Shown: positions 15,310 to 17,858 of the stretch, piece by piece | Layout of the letters: each line of letters begins with the position of its first letter | Numbering within the stretch: the stretch's first letter is position 1 | Origin: Heyndrickxia sporothermodurans | GTDB lineage: Bacteria > Bacillota > Bacilli > Bacillales > Bacillaceae_C | Length of the DNA: 17,858 nucleotides | Assembly (NCBI RefSeq): GCF_016785185.1 | Contig: NZ_JAEKDY010000067.1 | Strand: one strand, 5' to 3' | Translations under genes and position numbers: made by a program | Notes under the pieces: model-generated | The model's database searches: none | What the model was told of the DNA's origin: nothing | What the model saw: only the letters and a program-made list of their open reading frames with translations

Positions 15310-15651
15310 ATGTCATCAATTGATCTTATTATTTATGAAAAAACAAAAAATCATATGATTGATATTAAAAAGAAAAAAGATATTAATTTATCCGTTCAAA
15401 CAAAAGCTATTTTCTCCTTTTACAGAAATATGCAATTAGAAGAATTAATAATAATTATTTCAAATGAATTTAAATCTTTTGATCAAGAAACAAACTTTTC
15501 TACACTCACAATTGCAGAAAAATTTATTAAAGAAGAACTATTTTATTTTAAATCCATTTATCCTGCGATAAATTCAAAAATACCAAAATTAAAATACAAG
15601 CAAATGATTCTACTTTTGTTTAATGATTTCCATAAAAACATTATTATATAA
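15310..15651 (+). CDS. Unknown protein (113 aa)
   Basis: An ATG at 15310 is preceded by AAAGGA about 8 bases upstream. The protein is basic and rich in Ile, Lys and Phe (IIYEKTKNHMIDIKKKKDINLSVQ, then LEELIIIISNEF and YKQMILLLFNDFHKNIII). The helices look soluble rather than membrane-spanning. No helix-turn-helix or enzyme motif was recognised. The palindrome in its leader suggests it or a neighbour is regulated. It ends about 20 bases before the partition centromere, so it is transcribed toward parC. Its composition is even more AT-rich than the transfer genes. Confidence 0.65.
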   Translation: MSSIDLIIYEKTKNHMIDIKKKKDINLSVQTKAIFSFYRNMQLEELIIIISNEFKSFDQETNFSTLTIAEKFIKEELFYFKSIYPAINSKIPKLKYKQMILLLFNDFHKNIII

Positions 15652-15668
15652 TACGATCCTTTTGTCAT

Positions 15669-15805
15669 AACGGCAAAATACCGTTAAAATAACGGTATAA
15701 ATAATAGATACAATATACATAACGGTAATATACCGTTAAAATAACGGTATAAAATTCTTTTTTGTTTGTTGACATACCGTTAAAATACCGTTAAAATAAC
15801 GGTAT
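15669..15805 (+). repeat. parC: parC centromere: ParR-binding iterons
   Basis: Three identical 21-bp palindromes with arms ATACCGTT and AACGGTAT and an AAAAT centre lie at 15678-15698, 15730-15750 and 15785-15805. Their starts are 52 and 55 bases apart, close to five helical turns. Extra half-sites occur at 15669-15673 (AACGG only), 15721-15728 (AACGGTAA) and 15774-15781 (ATACCGTT). Location just before parM-parR and overlap with the operon promoter fit the type II partition centromere, where ParR binds iterons and both repress transcription and load ParM filaments. Confidence 0.88.
15769..15797 (+). promoter_or_regulatory. parMR promoter embedded in iterons
   Basis: A perfect TTGACA (15769-15774) and TAAAAT (15792-15797) are separated by 17 bases. 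The spacer and -10 are made of ParR half-sites (15774-15781 and 15785-15792), and the -10 lies within the third palindrome. Bound ParR would block RNA polymerase, giving autoregulation. Confidence 0.85.
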
Positions 15806-15849
15806 AAATAAAAAATTAATATTTAAATAAGCGAGAGGGGAATATAAAC

Positions 15850-16926
15850 ATGGAAGTATTCGCATTAGATATAGGGAACAAACAAACAAAAATGATTTCT
15901 AGCAAAACGTTAGTAAATGAAAAAAAAGGTAGTAAGGTTTTTCCTTCTATTTTTATGTATCATGAGGATTTAGGGAATCAAGTAACTATGTTTAAACAAA
16001 AAAAATTAATAGAAAAGTATTCATCAAATATTGATCAAGAATTTGAATATGCTTGGGGAAAAGAAATCAACCAAATAAATACACCCAAATTTTTAGACAC
16101 TTTAACTTTCAGCAATCGTTATTCAACTCAAGAGTTTAAATTGCTATCGACTTTTGCATTAGGAGAATTAGCAAGAGATTTTGAAGAAGCAGAGAAGGGG
16201 ATCTTAGAATGTATCGTTGTGACTGGTGTTCCTTCGGATGATTATAATGAAGAAACTATAAAGAAGCTTATGAAAGTTCTTCAAGGCGATCACAATATTA
16301 AAATAAATGATAAAAGTTATAATATTAGAGTTAAAGAAGTTCAAGTAATGAATCAACCAATAGGTACTATCTATAATGAAATACTAGATGATGAAGGATT
16401 TGTTCAAGATGAGAGTTATTTCGAAGATACTGTTACAATTGCAGATTTAGGTGGAGGAACATTTTTAGTTGATACTTTACAAGGTTTGCAATTAGATAGT
16501 AAGAGAAGGGATCAAAAAAACACAGGTTCTTATGATTTGTATGATCGTATATTATCAGCAGCCATCGATTCGGGCATCAAAGGTTTGAGCCAATATAAAA
16601 TTGAACAAATTCTAAGAAATGGAAATCAAAAAGAAGGTTATTATTACAAGCCAAATAGAAATGAATCTATTTCGATAACAAATATAGTGAATAAGGCGAT
16701 TATTAAATACACAAGAGAAATTATTAATACTGTTCAAACCGCAGTTAAAGATGTTGATTCTATTGATAAAATTTTATTCACTGGTGGCACTTCAAATCTA
16801 ATTGACCAAATACCAGTGAAAGATACTTTCAAATATGCATATTTTGTTGAGGATTCAGAAATAGCAAACGTAAAAGGGTATTATAAATACGGACTAGCTT
16901 ATAAGGAATCTAATTCTAATAATTAA
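15850..16926 (+). CDS. parM: Actin-like plasmid segregation ATPase ParM/StbA family
   Basis: A 358-aa protein with actin-fold nucleotide motifs: ALDIGNKQTK (residues 5-14, phosphate 1), VVTGVP (123-128), TIADLGGGTFLVD (196-208, phosphate 2) and LFTGGTSNLI (309-318, adenosine motif). The length is usual for ParM/StbA relatives. It polymerises with ATP or GTP and pushes sister plasmids apart when capped by ParR bound to parC. GAGAGGGG lies about 9 bases before the ATG. parR follows 24 bases downstream. Which filament type it forms cannot be read from sequence; Bacillus plasmids carry several distinct ParM lineages, for example that of B. thuringiensis pBMB67. Confidence 0.92.
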   Translation: MEVFALDIGNKQTKMISSKTLVNEKKGSKVFPSIFMYHEDLGNQVTMFKQKKLIEKYSSNIDQEFEYAWGKEINQINTPKFLDTLTFSNRYSTQEFKLLSTFALGELARDFEEAEKGILECIVVTGVPSDDYNEETIKKLMKVLQGDHNIKINDKSYNIRVKEVQVMNQPIGTIYNEILDDEGFVQDESYFEDTVTIADLGGGTFLVDTLQGLQLDSKRRDQKNTGSYDLYDRILSAAIDSGIKGLSQYKIEQILRNGNQKEGYYYKPNRNESISITNIVNKAIIKYTREIINTVQTAVKDVDSIDKILFTGGTSNLIDQIPVKDTFKYAYFVEDSEIANVKGYYKYGLAYKESNSNN

Positions 16927-16950
16927 AAAATATATAAAAGGTGATCTAAA

Positions 16951-17274
16951 ATGAGTAATCAAAAAAAACGAATCGAAGTACGACTAGATAAAAAAATAGA
17001 TAAAGATGTGATCTATCACCTAGATCATAACGTAGATAATGCAGCAGGATTAATCAAAACATTACTAAGAGATTATGTAAGATCTCAAAAGCAAAGATTC
17101 ATACAAGAAGATGCTTCAAAAATAGATACGGTATCTAAAGAAGAAGAACTAGATAAAGGTTCTTCTTCCTCTTCTATTAAAAACGATTTAACAAACACTA
17201 AAGAATCTGTAAAAAAACGGATTCCTTTTGGTATGAATGCATATAGCAGCAAAGATTTATTAAAAGAAGAATAA
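16951..17274 (+). CDS. parR: ParR-type ribbon-helix-helix centromere-binding protein
   Basis: A 107-aa protein with an N-terminal ribbon-helix-helix pattern: a beta strand with alternating residues (KRIEVRLDK, 6-14) and two helices (KDVIYHLDHNV and AAGLIKTLLRDYVRSQ, to about 46). The remainder is Ser/Lys/Glu-rich and probably disordered, ending in SSKDLLKEE, a likely ParM-contacting tail as in other ParR proteins. AAGGTGAT lies about 9 bases before the ATG. By position and fold it should bind the ATACCGTT iterons upstream of parM, linking plasmid to filament and repressing the operon. Confidence 0.85.
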   Translation: MSNQKKRIEVRLDKKIDKDVIYHLDHNVDNAAGLIKTLLRDYVRSQKQRFIQEDASKIDTVSKEEELDKGSSSSSIKNDLTNTKESVKKRIPFGMNAYSSKDLLKEE

Positions 17275-17384
17275 ATTAGGTCTACAGCAATAGTGCAATA
17301 TACCTATTTGAATATTTCGAATATGGACATTTTACGACAAAAATTATACCTTTATTACCATATTTATGATATACTTCGAAAAGA

Positions 17385-17410
17385 AAGCAAGTATTTGCAT
17401 ATACTTGCTT
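17385..17410 (+). terminator. Possible parMR terminator
   Basis: A perfect 10-bp stem (AAGCAAGTAT with ATACTTGCTT, 6-base loop) lies 110 bases after the parR stop codon. On the plus strand it is followed by CCCCCATTAC and only then TTTTTT, which is imperfect. On the minus strand it is followed by TCTTTTCG, so it could also stop leftward transcripts from the structured element at 17446-17521. Confidence 0.5.
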
Positions 17411-17445
17411 CCCCCATTACTTTTTTACTATATTAAACAAAAATA

Positions 17446-17521
17446 AAAACCCTGTCATCCGTATTAACTGACTAAAAAGGTTTGGTCGCCTATCAGTTAA
17501 TACCCCAAAGAACAAGGTTTT
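17446..17521 (-). ncRNA. Structured RNA candidate with two nested stems
   Basis: A perfect 11-bp inner stem (GTATTAACTGA at 17461-17471 with TCAGTTAATAC at 17493-17503) encloses a 21-base loop. An outer 10-bp stem pairs 17446-17455 with 17512-17521. In minus-strand RNA the outer stem pairs fully with one U·G wobble, but in plus-strand RNA it has a C-A mismatch, which points to the minus strand. After the outer stem the minus strand continues TATTTTTGTTT, a plausible terminator tail. No convincing promoter was found. It could be a plasmid regulatory RNA or antisense RNA of a replication gene beyond the edge. Confidence 0.45.
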
Positions 17522-17602
17522 AGTCTATAATGTATAAAAGATATATTTTGTTTTAATTTAAAACAATAATAACATACTTTTATGCTTTATTTCAATACTA
17601 AG

Positions 17603-17655
17603 ACCTCTTATTTTGGCTTGTTATTTTTGGCAGGGAAAATCGGAGGTTTTTTCTT
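17603..17655 (+). terminator. Terminator-like hairpin overlapping a ribosome binding site
   Basis: ACCTCTTATTTT (17603-17614) pairs with AAAATCGGAGGT (17636-17647) with one mismatch and one wobble, followed by TTTTTTCTTTT. The form is that of a rho-independent terminator. The right arm also contains CGGAGG, placed 9 bases before a TTG codon that opens a short ORF, so it could instead sequester a ribosome binding site. Confidence 0.55.
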
Positions 17656-17754
17656 TTGTCTAAGCATGAATTATTTAGTAGTGATGGATATTACAATATT
17701 TATGAAGAATATGGGTTAAAACATTACCAATTGAATGAATTTCATAATTCTTAG
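17656..17754 (+). CDS. Possible 32-aa ORF with TTG start
   Basis: A TTG at 17656 is preceded by GGAGG at 17642-17646 with 9-base spacing, and the frame stays open for 32 codons to TAG. The predicted peptide begins (M)SKHELFSSDGYYNIYEE and ends in FHNS. It is hydrophilic and Tyr-rich, has no membrane segment and matches no family known to me. The ribosome binding site is inside a stable hairpin, so translation would be weak or conditional. It may be a small protein, a remnant of a longer gene, or chance; the 6-bp hairpin right after the stop codon slightly favours a real unit. Confidence 0.3.
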   Translation: MSKHELFSSDGYYNIYEEYGLKHYQLNEFHNS

Positions 17755-17858
17755 CCCTTGTGTATCAAGGGGTTTAAGAGATAAAAAAAGAAGTACCTCC
17801 CCAAATCTTGTATAATGGTAGTTGACCAGTAAGCCCCCATTCAAACAACGCATATAAA

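Larger units (their letters stand above)
17275..17858. other. Non-coding right-end region
   Basis: These 584 bases hold no long ORF on either strand. I see hairpins at 17385-17410, 17446-17521, 17603-17647 and 17755-17771 (CCCTTG/CAAGGG), one possible 32-codon ORF at 17656-17754, and isolated TATAAT hexamers at 17526-17531 and 17811-17816 without good -35 partners. GTAAGCCCCC at 17829-17838 could be the outer end of an IS66-type element, but only 30 bases of it are visible. The rest appears to be plain AT-rich spacer. Confidence 0.6.

Noticed and set aside
15669..15805. CRISPR-like array
   Set aside because: Repeats are 8-21 bp palindromes with short irregular spacers next to parM, and no cas genes are present. 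They are partition iterons.
17811..17816. TATAAT near the right end as a promoter
   Set aside because: No acceptable -35 at 16-18 bases and no extended -10. The hexamer alone is not enough in AT-rich DNA.

Overview
The window is a low-GC Firmicute sequence, most likely part of a conjugative plasmid of the Bacillus cereus group or a near relative. The evidence is very AT-rich DNA, strong AAGGAGG-type ribosome binding sites, sigma-A-like promoters and a set of transfer, maintenance and partition genes. No replication initiator, resistance, toxin or complete insertion-sequence gene is visible. The species assignment is inferred.

Region 1 (1-3335, minus strand) holds the start of a gene cut by the left edge, a 64-aa protein, a CpaB-like SAF-domain membrane protein, a CpaE/TadZ-like ATPase, a 127-aa unknown and a short single-stranded DNA-binding protein. 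The last five form one convoy behind a likely promoter upstream of ssb. CpaB and CpaE are Tad-pilus/type II secretion components, so the transfer or surface apparatus may continue beyond the left edge.

Region 2 (3337-13664, minus strand) is the mobilisation and DNA-processing operon. It runs from a consensus-like promoter through a structured candidate oriT/leader, a MOBQ-type MobA/MobL relaxase, a VirD4/TraG coupling protein, a type III topoisomerase, a 535-aa unknown, a 62-aa unknown and an ArdC/LtrC-like antirestriction metalloprotein, and ends at a clear terminator. Gaps are tiny and ribosome binding sites often overlap the preceding stop codon.

Region 3 (13636-15651) holds two small helical proteins transcribed divergently from the relaxase, the second with a TraD-type relaxosome motif. 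They converge through a bidirectional terminator on a 312-aa charged helical protein, which is divergent from a 113-aa unknown across a control region containing a palindrome.

Region 4 (15669-17274, plus strand) is a type II (actin) partition module: an iteron centromere parC with three identical 21-bp palindromes, then parM and parR. The promoter lies inside the iterons, which suggests autoregulation by ParR.

Region 5 (17275-17858) has no confident gene. It carries several hairpins, a two-stem structured element best folded on the minus strand, a terminator-like hairpin whose right arm is a good ribosome binding site, and a possible 32-aa ORF.

The most interesting pattern is a shared extreme C-terminus ((D/E)-hydrophobic-E-x-E-R) on three otherwise unrelated proteins: the ArdC-like protein, the 535-aa protein and the 312-aa protein. 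A related ending, DIEREM, occurs on the relaxase. I propose this is a secretion tag read by the VirD4 coupling protein, marking proteins that enter the recipient with the plasmid DNA.
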